Origin: Candidatus Lindowiibacteriota bacterium
GTDB lineage: Bacteria > Lindowbacteria > 2-12-FULL-62-27
DNA: 22,030 nucleotides
Reading direction: 5' to 3'
NCBI GenBank assembly: GCA_023249255.1
Contig: JAHFCY010000023.1
Location: 1 to 22,030 of the forward strand
The notes under the pieces are model-generated. The model was not told the origin of the DNA and did not search any database. It was given only the letters and a program-made list of their open reading frames with translations. A program made the translations under genes and the position numbers. Positions 12,478 to 20,412 of the stretch are shown in pieces. Position 1 is the stretch's first letter. Every line of letters starts with the position of its first letter.

Positions 12478-15400
12478 GTGGTCCTGCGAACGTTGCGTAT
12501 GCATGGGTTTAAATCCTTTGCGGATCCCGTTGAGATCAATTTTACAGGGGCGGTGACGGGCATCATCGGTCCGAATGGATGCGGAAAATCGAACGTCGTC
12601 GATGCCGTGCGATTTGTCCTCGGCGAACAGAGCTTGAGGCTCCTGCGCGCCCGGAAAATAGACGATCTGATTTTCGCCGGCAATATCCGCCGGCCTGCCA
12701 CGTCGATCGGCGAGGTCGCGCTGACGCTCGACAACTCCAAACGCTGGATCGACATCGATTATCCCGAAGTCGAAATCCGGCGGATGATCCAGCGCGACGG
12801 CGAGTCGAAATATTTCCTGAACGGCACGCTGGTCCGCCTCAAAGACATTCAGAAAATGTTCATGGACGTCGGCGTCAACAAAGGCCACTACTCCGTGATC
12901 GGCCAGAACCAGGTCCAGCTCATTGTCGCGGCTTCGCCGGAAGAGCGCCGGTTGTATTTCGAGGAAGCCGCCGGCGTGGTGTCGTACCGGCAGAGCAAGA
13001 AAGAAACGATGCGCCGGCTTGAGGAAGTCCAGAAAAATCTCGATCAGGCCGGCGTCTTCACGGCCGAATACGAATCCCGCATGCACGGCCTCAAAGTCCA
13101 GGTTGGCCGCGCGCAAAAATATCTCGAATATCAGACCGCCTATCGCCGGTTGTATCTCTTCAGCGCCTGGCGCCGCTGGCATCAGATCCGCGACGAAATG
13201 GAATCCATCGGCCGGCAGGCCGCGTCCCTGACTGTCGAACTTGAAACCCTTCAGACCGAATCCGGCGCGTTCACGGCGCGAGAGGCGGCCCTGGCGGAGG
13301 AACGCCAGCGGATGTCCGCGTCGATGGCCGAACTTGAATCGGCGCTTCAGGCGGCGGAGTTTTCGAGGGGAGAAAAAGACAAGCTCCTGGCGGCGGCGGA
13401 CGAAAAACTCTATAATCTGCGCCGAAGCCTCAACGAAATCGATATCGCGCAGTCCCGTCTTCAGCGTTCTCTGTCCGAACTTCTGTCGGCTGACGGCGCG
13501 CCCGCCGCCGATTGGGCGGGGCAATTTGAATCTGCCAAACGCCGGATTGGCGTGAGTTTCGATCAGGCTGAGGCGAACTGCGAACGGATTCGCGCGGAAC
13601 TTGCGTCGACGGAGAAGCGTCTTAGGGCCGAGGAAGACCGCATCGATAAAAGCCGGGATGACATCATCTCGGCGCATGAAGAAGCCGCCGCAATCGAATC
13701 GAAACTTGCGGCCTTCACCGCCGCGGCCGAGGAAAGTCGCGTCCGCATGGAACAGATTGCGGCGCAAACCGCGTCCGCCGAGGCCCGGATTGCCGCGCTC
13801 AAATCCGACCAGTCGGCCCGGTCCGACCGCCGGACGCAGTCGGGCGAAGCACAGACGAGCGCGGAACTGGCTGTCAAGGAGGCGGAACAGCGGATGGAGG
13901 AATCGCGCGAGCGGCTCAATCGCCTCCGGCGTGAAATGGCCGAAGCCGAAGGGCGATTCAGGTCGATCAGCGCGGCTGAGGACGCATACCAGGGATTTTC
14001 GACGAGCGTTCGGATGGTCCTCGAGCGCTTCAACAAACACGATGAATTTTTGGGCGCGGTCCGCGACCTCATGACGTTCGACGCGCCCTATGCCAAAGCC
14101 GTCGAGGCGGCGCTCGGTCCGAAACTTCAGCATCTCGTCGTCGAGCGCGGTGACACGGTCAAAGATATTTTGAAGGAAATAACGGGCGGCCTTCGAGGCC
14201 GCGTCACGTTCTGGGCTCTGGATCTTCTTCCGCCTCCCGTCGCCGCGCCGACCCTTGCGCCGATCCAAAACTCCATCGGCTGGGCCGTGTCGCTCCTGAA
14301 ATTCGACGAGAAACTTCGCCGCCTCTTCGAAAATCTTCTCGGCCGCACGATTGTCGTCGAACACATGGAGGCGCTTCTGGCCGCGGCCAGGGTGGTCCAC
14401 GGCGCAGCGATTGTCACGCTCGACGGCGCCTACTACCGCGCCGGAGCCATCACCGCCGGACCGACCGCGGGGGCGCTTCTACTCGGCCGGAAACGGGAAT
14501 TATCCGACGCCGAACGCCGCGTGAAGGAACTGGCTGACCGGATCGCGTCGGAGGAGGATGCGTTCCAGCGCGCCTGTTCCGGGATGGCGGCGTGCCGGTC
14601 GGCCGCCGGGGCGGCCTTCGAGCGCTACAAGGAGGCGGACGGCGAGCATCTGCGCGTCTCGGCCGCCCTCGAATCTCTCGCCGGAGTCCTTCAGGAAAAA
14701 AAGCGGCTCCTTGAAATCGAGTCGAATCAGTTTTCGCTGAAAATGGGAGCGGTCTCCGAATGCCGCGCCCGCCACGCCGAAATTCAGGAATCGGGCGGCC
14801 TTGCGGTCGCGTCCGACCGGCAGATCCTCGATGATCTGCGCGGCCAGACCCAGACGCTTCGGGCCGAATCTGACAGCGCCGCCGAATCGCTGAGAGAGGT
14901 CCATGACCGCGACCGCGATCTTCGCCGGATCGAATCCGAACACACGGAATTGTCCACCCGCAGATCCGGTCTTGCCGCCGAAATCGAATCGGCGCAGGCG
15001 CGCATCGAACAGCTCCGGCAGGAACTGGCCGCCGCCGAACAGGAATCGGCCGCGCGGAAACACGCGCTGGCCGCCCGGCAGGCTGAACTCACGGCCGTCA
15101 CAGCCGAATCGGAGGCCGCTCGCGCCAGAAGCGCGGAGATCATTCAGGCGTCACAAAAATATCGGGACGATCTGCATGGATTTGAACTGCGTCTCACCGC
15201 CCTCGGCGCCGAACGCCAAAACCTTCGCGAAAACGTGATGAATGAGCTTCAGACCGACATCGAAACACAAGAGGTCGAACCGCCCGCGCCGGAAGGGATT
15301 GATCTTTCGGCGCCGCAGTCATGGGTCGACCAGCTCAAGGAACTCCTGGGAAAAATGCAGAAGTTGGGCGCGGTGAATGTCAACGCGATCGACGAATTCA

Positions 15401-15990
15401 ACGAAGTCTCGGGCAAACACACGGACCTGACCAGACAGATCGAGGACCTGACGCAGGCCCGCGAGAACCTCAAGGACGCGCTCCGGAAAACCGACCGGAT
15501 CTGCCGCGAACGATTCGCCGATGTGTTTCAGCGCGTGGCCGGGTATTTTCAGGAGGTCACCAAAAAACTCTTTCTCGGCGGCGAAGGCAAACTCATCCTC
15601 ACGCAATCCGAGGACATGATGGAAAGCGGCGTCGACATCCAGCTTCGCCCGCCCGGAAAAGGATTCACGTCATTGGCCTCCCGGTCCGGCGGCGAACAGG
15701 CGCTGGCGGGGTTGTGCCTCCTCTTTGCGCTGTTCATGGAAAAACCTTCGCCCTTCTGTTTCCTCGACGAGGTCGACGCCGCGCTGGACGACGTCAACGT
15801 CGGCCGTCTGATCCGCCTGATCGAGGAATTTTCGAACCGGATTCAGTTCGTGATCGTCACCCACAACAAAATCAGCATGCAGGCGTCGGGCAGTCTGTTT
15901 GGCGCCACCATGGAGGAGGCGGGCATCACAAAACTCATTTCCGTCCGGATGAAACAGGCGCAGGAATCCGTGCTCGCCGCCGCGTCGTGA
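12478..15990 (+). CDS. smc: Chromosome segregation protein SMC
   Basis: SMC is the condensin ATPase that organises and separates chromosomes. The 1170 residues are full length. Walker A is GPNGCGKSN (31-39). It is followed by VLGEQSLRLLRARKIDDLIFAG and the conserved FMDVGVNKGHYSVIGQNQV and FEEAAGVVSYRQSK. Two long Glu/Arg/Ala-rich coiled coils flank a hinge at about 500-640 (AYQGFSTSVRMVLERF, AVEAALGPKLQHLVVE). The C-terminal head has the ABC signature SRSGGEQ (about 1067-1073) and Walker B FCFLDEVDAALDD (about 1093-1105). GTG 12478 is supported by GGAGAGGTGG 7 nt upstream. No scpA or scpB gene is nearby. The reading frame gives a long antisense open frame that is only a shadow. Confidence 0.97.
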   Translation: MVLRTLRMHGFKSFADPVEINFTGAVTGIIGPNGCGKSNVVDAVRFVLGEQSLRLLRARKIDDLIFAGNIRRPATSIGEVALTLDNSKRWIDIDYPEVEIRRMIQRDGESKYFLNGTLVRLKDIQKMFMDVGVNKGHYSVIGQNQVQLIVAASPEERRLYFEEAAGVVSYRQSKKETMRRLEEVQKNLDQAGVFTAEYESRMHGLKVQVGRAQKYLEYQTAYRRLYLFSAWRRWHQIRDEMESIGRQAASLTVELETLQTESGAFTAREAALAEERQRMSASMAELESALQAAEFSRGEKDKLLAAADEKLYNLRRSLNEIDIAQSRLQRSLSELLSADGAPAADWAGQFESAKRRIGVSFDQAEANCERIRAELASTEKRLRAEEDRIDKSRDDIISAHEEAAAIESKLAAFTAAAEESRVRMEQIAAQTASAEARIAALKSDQSARSDRRTQSGEAQTSAELAVKEAEQRMEESRERLNRLRREMAEAEGRFRSISAAEDAYQGFSTSVRMVLERFNKHDEFLGAVRDLMTFDAPYAKAVEAALGPKLQHLVVERGDTVKDILKEITGGLRGRVTFWALDLLPPPVAAPTLAPIQNSIGWAVSLLKFDEKLRRLFENLLGRTIVVEHMEALLAAARVVHGAAIVTLDGAYYRAGAITAGPTAGALLLGRKRELSDAERRVKELADRIASEEDAFQRACSGMAACRSAAGAAFERYKEADGEHLRVSAALESLAGVLQEKKRLLEIESNQFSLKMGAVSECRARHAEIQESGGLAVASDRQILDDLRGQTQTLRAESDSAAESLREVHDRDRDLRRIESEHTELSTRRSGLAAEIESAQARIEQLRQELAAAEQESAARKHALAARQAELTAVTAESEAARARSAEIIQASQKYRDDLHGFELRLTALGAERQNLRENVMNELQTDIETQEVEPPAPEGIDLSAPQSWVDQLKELLGKMQKLGAVNVNAIDEFNEVSGKHTDLTRQIEDLTQARENLKDALRKTDRICRERFADVFQRVAGYFQEVTKKLFLGGEGKLILTQSEDMMESGVDIQLRPPGKGFTSLASRSGGEQALAGLCLLFALFMEKPSPFCFLDEVDAALDDVNVGRLIRLIEEFSNRIQFVIVTHNKISMQASGSLFGATMEEAGITKLISVRMKQAQESVLAAAS

Positions 15991-16021
15991 ACCGCAGAAT
16001 CCTCCGGAGCGTTGACGCCCC

Positions 16022-16567
16022 GTGAATTTTTTTCATCAGTGGCTCCAGGATCCGCATGCCCTGATCAAAAGAATGCTTCGGGTCAGCGGCTGGCTTTTCG
16101 CCGTCCTCGTCGTGCTCATGTTCATGAAATACGCGCACGACCGGCGCAAAAAGGAGGAGGCCGAGCGGACGGAGGCGGCCAAACAGGAAGCCGCGGCGAA
16201 ACAAGTGAAGGAGGAGGTCAATTGGGAGGAGAGGCTTCTCACGATCGTTCCGAAACAGGAGGACCTCCTGGCGCCCAACGTCATCCCCCAGATTCTGATC
16301 CCGCCGCTTTATACAAAAATTGAGGTTCCCCGATCGCTGGAGTTCGAACGCACGAAACTGTATTCCGCCGCGTACGAACTGCGCCCGACGGCTCCCGCCC
16401 AGATGTGGAGCGTTTCATCCGCCGCCGCCGCTTCGCCGATCAACACCTCCACGTCGATCCACACGGATATCCCCGCGCTCGCGCCGCCCCTCTCGTCCGA
16501 AGCCTCCAAACCGCGCGCGCCCAAACCCTACCGCGGCCTCAACCAGACCTACATTCTCCTGCCGTAA
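16022..16567 (+). CDS. Single-pass membrane protein of unknown function upstream of the export genes
   Basis: I do not recognise this 181-residue protein. It starts with GTG 32 nt after smc, with no strong ribosome site. One TM helix (about 22-36, GWLFAVLVVLMFMKY) is followed by a charged, probably coiled segment rich in Lys, Glu and Ala (about 38-68). A region with several prolines and a low-complexity Ala/Ser/Pro/Thr tail follow, ending in RGLNQTYILLP. The short N-terminal tail suggests that the bulk faces the periplasm. It lies between smc and polysaccharide export genes on the same strand and may belong to the latter, but this is only a guess from position. Confidence 0.7.
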   Translation: MNFFHQWLQDPHALIKRMLRVSGWLFAVLVVLMFMKYAHDRRKKEEAERTEAAKQEAAAKQVKEEVNWEERLLTIVPKQEDLLAPNVIPQILIPPLYTKIEVPRSLEFERTKLYSAAYELRPTAPAQMWSVSSAAAASPINTSTSIHTDIPALAPPLSSEASKPRAPKPYRGLNQTYILLP

Positions 16568-16590
16568 TCCACCGGGTTGTCCGTGTTCCG

Positions 16591-16607
16591 CCGCCTGCCG
16601 CAGGCGG
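16591..16607. repeat. REP-like GC-rich hairpin
   Basis: CCGCCTG-CCG-CAGGCGG forms a perfect 7-bp stem between two same-strand genes. It has no T-run, so it is not a typical terminator. It shares the 11-mer GCCGCAGGCGG with the hairpin inside the tRNA-Asn intron. Confidence 0.55.
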
Positions 16608-16638
16608 TCGTCAGGGCAGGGTTGACAGGCCAAAGTGG

Positions 16639-17871
16639 GTGAGAGAGAAACAACGCGTGCGTTTCTTCGCAATTTTTGGAGTGTTGGTGTGTATCCTGTT
16701 CATGTGGCCGCCCGGACTTTTCGGCGAATCCATTTTGGGTCCTGCGGCGATGGAAGTCGGGGAATACCGCGTGGGGCTCGGCGATGTTCTGCGGATCCGC
16801 CTCTATGACGGAAAGGAAAGCGTCGAGCGGGTAGTGCGCGTCCGCCCTGACGGCAAAATCAGTTTCGATCTCGTCAATTCCGTCCAGGTGCAGGATTTCA
16901 CGCCGACGCAGATTGGCGAGGTCATCAAACTGCGTCTCGCAAAATTCTACAAACATCCCGAAGTCACCGTTTTTGTCGATGAATTCGCCAGCCAGAAAGT
17001 TCTCGTCATCGGCAACGTCAATTCGCCCGGCACATACGCGCTCATGGGCGAAGACCGCGTGCTCGACCTTCTGGCCCGGGCCGGCTGGATTTCCACGCCG
17101 GCTGTCGACGGTGCCGATCAGGTGGTCCTGCTTCGCGACGGCGCCCGGGAAACACTCTCGCTGTCCCGGATGCTCAATCAGGCCAAACTCGACCAGAACC
17201 GGATCCTTCGCCGCGGCGACATCATCTACGTCGTGGCGTCCGGCGAAAAGGGCATGGTCCGCGTTCAGGGTGAATTCAAGTCGCCCGGGAAGGTCGCCAT
17301 CGAGCGCGAACCGATGTGGGTCACCGACGCCATCACGGCCGCCGGCGGATTCACGGCCGACGCTGAACCGTCGAAAGCGTTTATCGTCCGGTCGGACGGC
17401 ACGCGCGTGTCGGTTGATCTGTCCGAAGTTCTCGACGGCCGCAAGTCGCCCGCCGACGCGCCGGCCCTGCATGACGGCGATCTGTTTTTCGTCCCCCAGC
17501 GGATGTCGCTTCGCGTTTTTGTCCTCGGCATGGTCCGCGCGCCCGGCGAGTACATGTTGCCGGCCGGCAGCCATGTTCTCGCGGCCATCTCCCGCGCGGG
17601 ATATCATCTGCCCGGCGCGGTTCTTGACGGCACCCGCGTCGTCCGCATCTCGCCTTCCGGCCAGACCCAGGTTTTTCAGGTCGCGCTCGACCGCCTCCTG
17701 CATGACCGGCAGTTCCAGCAGGATATCGCGCTTGCCGACGGCGACGTCGTTTACGTGCCCAAAAGCGTGATGTCCAACATCGGCGATTTCTGGGAAAGAC
17801 TCTGGCCGCTCGTCCGCGTGAACATTCAAAATATTCAACAGCCGCCGCCGGCTCTCGAACAGCGCCGCTGA
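16639..17871 (+). CDS. Polysaccharide export protein with SLBB domains (Wza-like)
   Basis: This resembles the outer-membrane export proteins of the Wza/KpsD/GumB family, which form the channel for capsule or exopolysaccharide. After a hydrophobic N-terminal segment comes the Poly_export domain (YRVGLGDVLRIRLYDG ... VRPDGKISFDL ... PEVTVFVDEFASQKVLVIG). At least three SLBB-type repeats follow (SPGTYALMGEDRVLDLLARAGW; SPGKVAIEREPMWVTDAITAAGGF; APGEYMLPAGSHVLAAISRAGYH), ending with LADGDVVYVPK. I see no clear lipobox (VLVC lacks a small residue before Cys). GTG 16639 is chosen; GTG 16657 is an alternative preceded by GAGAGAG. The Wzc-like gene follows after 4 nt, so the pair is likely one export unit. 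Confidence 0.9.
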   Translation: MREKQRVRFFAIFGVLVCILFMWPPGLFGESILGPAAMEVGEYRVGLGDVLRIRLYDGKESVERVVRVRPDGKISFDLVNSVQVQDFTPTQIGEVIKLRLAKFYKHPEVTVFVDEFASQKVLVIGNVNSPGTYALMGEDRVLDLLARAGWISTPAVDGADQVVLLRDGARETLSLSRMLNQAKLDQNRILRRGDIIYVVASGEKGMVRVQGEFKSPGKVAIEREPMWVTDAITAAGGFTADAEPSKAFIVRSDGTRVSVDLSEVLDGRKSPADAPALHDGDLFFVPQRMSLRVFVLGMVRAPGEYMLPAGSHVLAAISRAGYHLPGAVLDGTRVVRISPSGQTQVFQVALDRLLHDRQFQQDIALADGDVVYVPKSVMSNIGDFWERLWPLVRVNIQNIQQPPPALEQRR

Positions 17872-17875
17872 TCGA

Positions 17876-19912
17876 ATGAAATCCCGGCGTCTCTTTTCGG
17901 CCTGCGCGATGGTGGCCGTCCTCGCCGCCGTGGGCGCCGCCCTCTGGACAGGCGCGCCGGCCCTTGATCAGCATTTGTCGCCGCTGTGGCTGATGCCGGA
18001 GGATTCGTGGGTCGAAAAACCGGCGTCACGCATTACCCTCACGCTGACCGGCGCCGATATGCAACTTCTGCAGCCTCTTGCCAAAAAAATCCGATCGCTT
18101 CTGGCCCCGTTCGACGGTCAGGTCCGCGCGACCGAACAGGATTCACCATCACTCAAAATCGAACTCGTCGCCACCGTGCCGCCGCCCGCGGTCTTGCCGC
18201 TCCACGAACTGGCGAAGGAAACGGTTGATCGGTATCAGGATTCCATCGCCCTGGCGTTCAGACCCGCGCGCGTCCGTTCCGTCGTCCGCCGGCACACCTC
18301 CCGTCCCGCGCATCTCCCGTCTCGCGCGTCCTCCGAGACTGCCGCGACTCGTGACATTCGCCGCCGGCAGGATGTCCTCGCCAAATCCATTCGGCAGGCC
18401 GCCGCCGATCACTCCCGCCTCATGACCGCCCGCCGGCAGTACCGCCATCCGGACGAACTTCTGAAAAATGATCCCGAGGCGCGGGAACTTAAACAAAAAC
18501 TGGTTGACCTTGAAATGACGCTGGCCGAAGTCATCGACCAATACACGCCGGCCCACCCCCGCACGCGGCAAATCCAAAGCGACATTGCGGCGGTTCGGAG
18601 CGCGCTCGACCGGCGTGTGACGGTCGCCGAACAGGAGGAACAGCTTCGATATGAACGGCAACAGACGGACCTGCTGAACCGCAAGCGTCTCCTCGATCGT
18701 GACGAGAAAAAACTCCGCCGCGCGCCAACGCCCGCCGAACCAGCCCACACGGAGGAATCCGAACCGCCCGCGCCGGCCGTTTCAGAATCAGCCGCCGGTT
18801 CCGCTCCCGCAATCGTCATGGAGTGGCTTGTAGCGGAAGCGTCCATGCGGGAGCTGAAGACGGTGAAAAAACTGAACATCCCGAATGTGGCCATCGTCAT
18901 CACCGCACTTCTGTCGCTGTCGCTTCTCGTTGGGTATGCCCTCGGCGTGTTTGGATTTTCCTCCGCTTCGCCCCGGGCGATGAGCGCAACACCTCCGTCG
19001 GGTGGCCCACCGGTGTCGCTTGCGAAATCTCCGCCGGTTTCCCCCGTTGCGTCTGATCTGCCGGCCGCAGGCGAGAACCCGCCGACTGCTCCGGTCAGCC
19101 GGCCGCCGGCCAGAATCAGAAGCCCTTTGCCGGCCGTGCCGCCGCCCGCGCCGCCGGAGCCTGAAAAAGTTCTGGACGAAAAAGACATTCCGGGCCGGAA
19201 TTGGCGCTCTCTTCAAAATTTGCCGGCCGTCGAAAAAAGGCTCTACACGGTTTTCGCGCCGACGTCGCCCTCGGCCGACCTGTTCACCCAGATGGCTGAC
19301 CCCCTGCTGTCGAGCATTCCCGCCGCCTCCGTCTCGCCGATCGTCGCCGTCTCGTCCGTTCGCAGCGGCGCGGGCGTGTCCGTCTTCGCGGCCAATCTCG
19401 CCGTGTCGCTCGCGGCCCGCCGGCCTGTCGTTCTCGTTGATCTGCATCCGACCGCGCCGATCCTTCATGAATTTTTTTCGATGAAACCTTCGGAGCTGGA
19501 TTCGGTGTCGCCGGCGCCCTGGAAACAGACGATGGTGGCGACGCCGATTGACCAATTGTCTCTTCTTCCCATGTTTTATCCGCACACGGAAAAGGAGACC
19601 AGGGACCTCAAACTCAAAAAACGCCTGCCTGCATTCGCCAAAGAGCTTCCGGCCGGGAGCCTCATCCTCATCGATATTGCCCCCATCAGCCGAAGCGACC
19701 TCTTCGAAGACGTTGCCGAAGTGTGCGACGTATTTCTGCTGATGCTGGGCCCGGATCCCACGCTGGCCTCGGCAAAATCTCCATTGAAACAACTGTCCAA
19801 AGCCATGGGCAAAAAACCCATCTTGCGGATCACCCGCACCGCCGATGACATGCCGGACGCCCTCCGGTCCAACCCGCCCGCCGCGTATGAATTTGCCGCC
19901 CGGCCGTCCTGA
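17876..19912 (+). CDS. Wzc-like polysaccharide co-polymerase/tyrosine-kinase homologue with degenerate P-loop
   Basis: The 678-residue protein has the layout of chain-length determinant/BY-kinase fusions: TM1 (about 9-26), a periplasmic region of about 300 residues with a Gln/Arg/Glu-rich coiled coil, TM2 (about 339-361), a Pro-rich linker and a MinD/CpsD-like ATPase domain (about 485-665). The ATPase motifs are eroded. The Walker A position reads SGAGVS (497-502), with Val501 where the catalytic Lys belongs, and the A' motif reads VVLVDLHPTAP instead of the usual IDAD. Walker B-like LILIDIAPIS remains. There is no C-terminal tyrosine cluster. It is therefore probably not a kinase and acts structurally with the export protein encoded 4 nt upstream. 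Family likely, inactivity inferred. Confidence 0.78.
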   Translation: MKSRRLFSACAMVAVLAAVGAALWTGAPALDQHLSPLWLMPEDSWVEKPASRITLTLTGADMQLLQPLAKKIRSLLAPFDGQVRATEQDSPSLKIELVATVPPPAVLPLHELAKETVDRYQDSIALAFRPARVRSVVRRHTSRPAHLPSRASSETAATRDIRRRQDVLAKSIRQAAADHSRLMTARRQYRHPDELLKNDPEARELKQKLVDLEMTLAEVIDQYTPAHPRTRQIQSDIAAVRSALDRRVTVAEQEEQLRYERQQTDLLNRKRLLDRDEKKLRRAPTPAEPAHTEESEPPAPAVSESAAGSAPAIVMEWLVAEASMRELKTVKKLNIPNVAIVITALLSLSLLVGYALGVFGFSSASPRAMSATPPSGGPPVSLAKSPPVSPVASDLPAAGENPPTAPVSRPPARIRSPLPAVPPPAPPEPEKVLDEKDIPGRNWRSLQNLPAVEKRLYTVFAPTSPSADLFTQMADPLLSSIPAASVSPIVAVSSVRSGAGVSVFAANLAVSLAARRPVVLVDLHPTAPILHEFFSMKPSELDSVSPAPWKQTMVATPIDQLSLLPMFYPHTEKETRDLKLKKRLPAFAKELPAGSLILIDIAPISRSDLFEDVAEVCDVFLLMLGPDPTLASAKSPLKQLSKAMGKKPILRITRTADDMPDALRSNPPAAYEFAARPS

Positions 19913-19950
19913 CGCGCTGCGCTTGCGCGGCCGCGAATTTGACCACCTAC

Positions 19951-19980
19951 TTGCGGGTCTCCTCTCCATATATATATACT
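19951..19980 (+). promoter_or_regulatory. Possible promoter upstream of the MerR gene and tRNA-Pro
   Basis: TTGCGG (19951-19956), N18 and TATACT (19975-19980) lie in an AT-rich TATATATA patch. Transcription would start about 7 nt before the ATG at 19994. The -35 match is weak. Confidence 0.35.
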
Positions 19981-19993
19981 GGCTTCGGAAGGC

Positions 19994-20311
19994 ATGGATA
20001 AGCTGTATTACACAATCCGGCAGGTGAGCGATGCGGTGGGTGAGCGTCCCCACGTGATCCGGTATTGGGAAAAAATATTTCCCCTGCGTCCGGCCAAAAC
20101 CCGGACGGGCCAGCGGAGGTACCGTTCGGAAGATCTGGTCCTGTTGCAGGGAATCCGGCGGATGTTGCGCGAAGAGGGATTGACGGTCGATGGCGCGAAG
20201 CGGAAAATCGAACGCCGTCGCCGGATTGCCGAACAGGCGGATTCGTTGTCCGCCGTCCGGCATGACCTTCAGCAGGCGCTGGATATTCTTCAAGGAAAAA
20301 CCGGGGTGTAG
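19994..20311 (+). CDS. Short MerR-family transcriptional regulator
   Basis: The 105-residue protein has a MerR winged helix-turn-helix: YYTIRQVSDAVGERPHVIRYWEKIFP, then RTGQRRYRSEDLVLLQGIRRMLREEGLTVDGAKRKI. A short C-terminal helix follows, with no effector domain. It is like the small MerR proteins encoded just before a tRNA-Pro in several bacteria. GGAAGG lies only 1 nt before the ATG, too close for normal use. Its last three codons and stop (TAG at 20309-20311) lie inside the 5' end of the tRNA-Pro gene, a 10-nt overlap on the same strand. Processing of the tRNA from a shared transcript would remove the end of the MerR message. The target genes are unknown. Confidence 0.88.
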   Translation: MDKLYYTIRQVSDAVGERPHVIRYWEKIFPLRPAKTRTGQRRYRSEDLVLLQGIRRMLREEGLTVDGAKRKIERRRRIAEQADSLSAVRHDLQQALDILQGKTGV

Positions 20312-20375
20312 CGCAACTTGGTAGCGCACACGCATGGGGTGCGTGTGGTTGTGAGTTCGAATCTCACCACCCCGA
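20302..20375 (+). tRNA. tRNA-Pro(GGG)
   Basis: The acceptor CGGGGTG pairs perfectly with CACCCCG and the discriminator is A. The D-arm is GCGC/GCGC, the anticodon stem CACGC/GCGTG with loop ATGGGGT (anticodon GGG at 20336-20338), and the T-arm GTGAG-TTCGAAT-CTCAC. CCA is not encoded. It overlaps the MerR coding sequence by 10 nt and ends 37 nt before the cNMP-binding protein gene. Confidence 0.96.
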
Positions 20376-20412
20376 ATAGATGGATGGATTCGCATACGAG
20401 AAAGGCCGGCTG

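Noticed and set aside
12373-14400. A 675-codon open frame antisense to smc
   Set aside because: It is fully covered by the well-conserved smc gene. Its Arg/Phe-rich composition is typical of antisense frames in GC-rich DNA.
16549-17838. A 429-codon frame antisense to the export gene
   Set aside because: The SLBB export protein on the plus strand is unmistakable.
18788-20395. A 535-codon minus-strand frame crossing the Wzc-like gene, MerR and tRNA-Pro
   Set aside because: It runs through three plus-strand features and has no domain.
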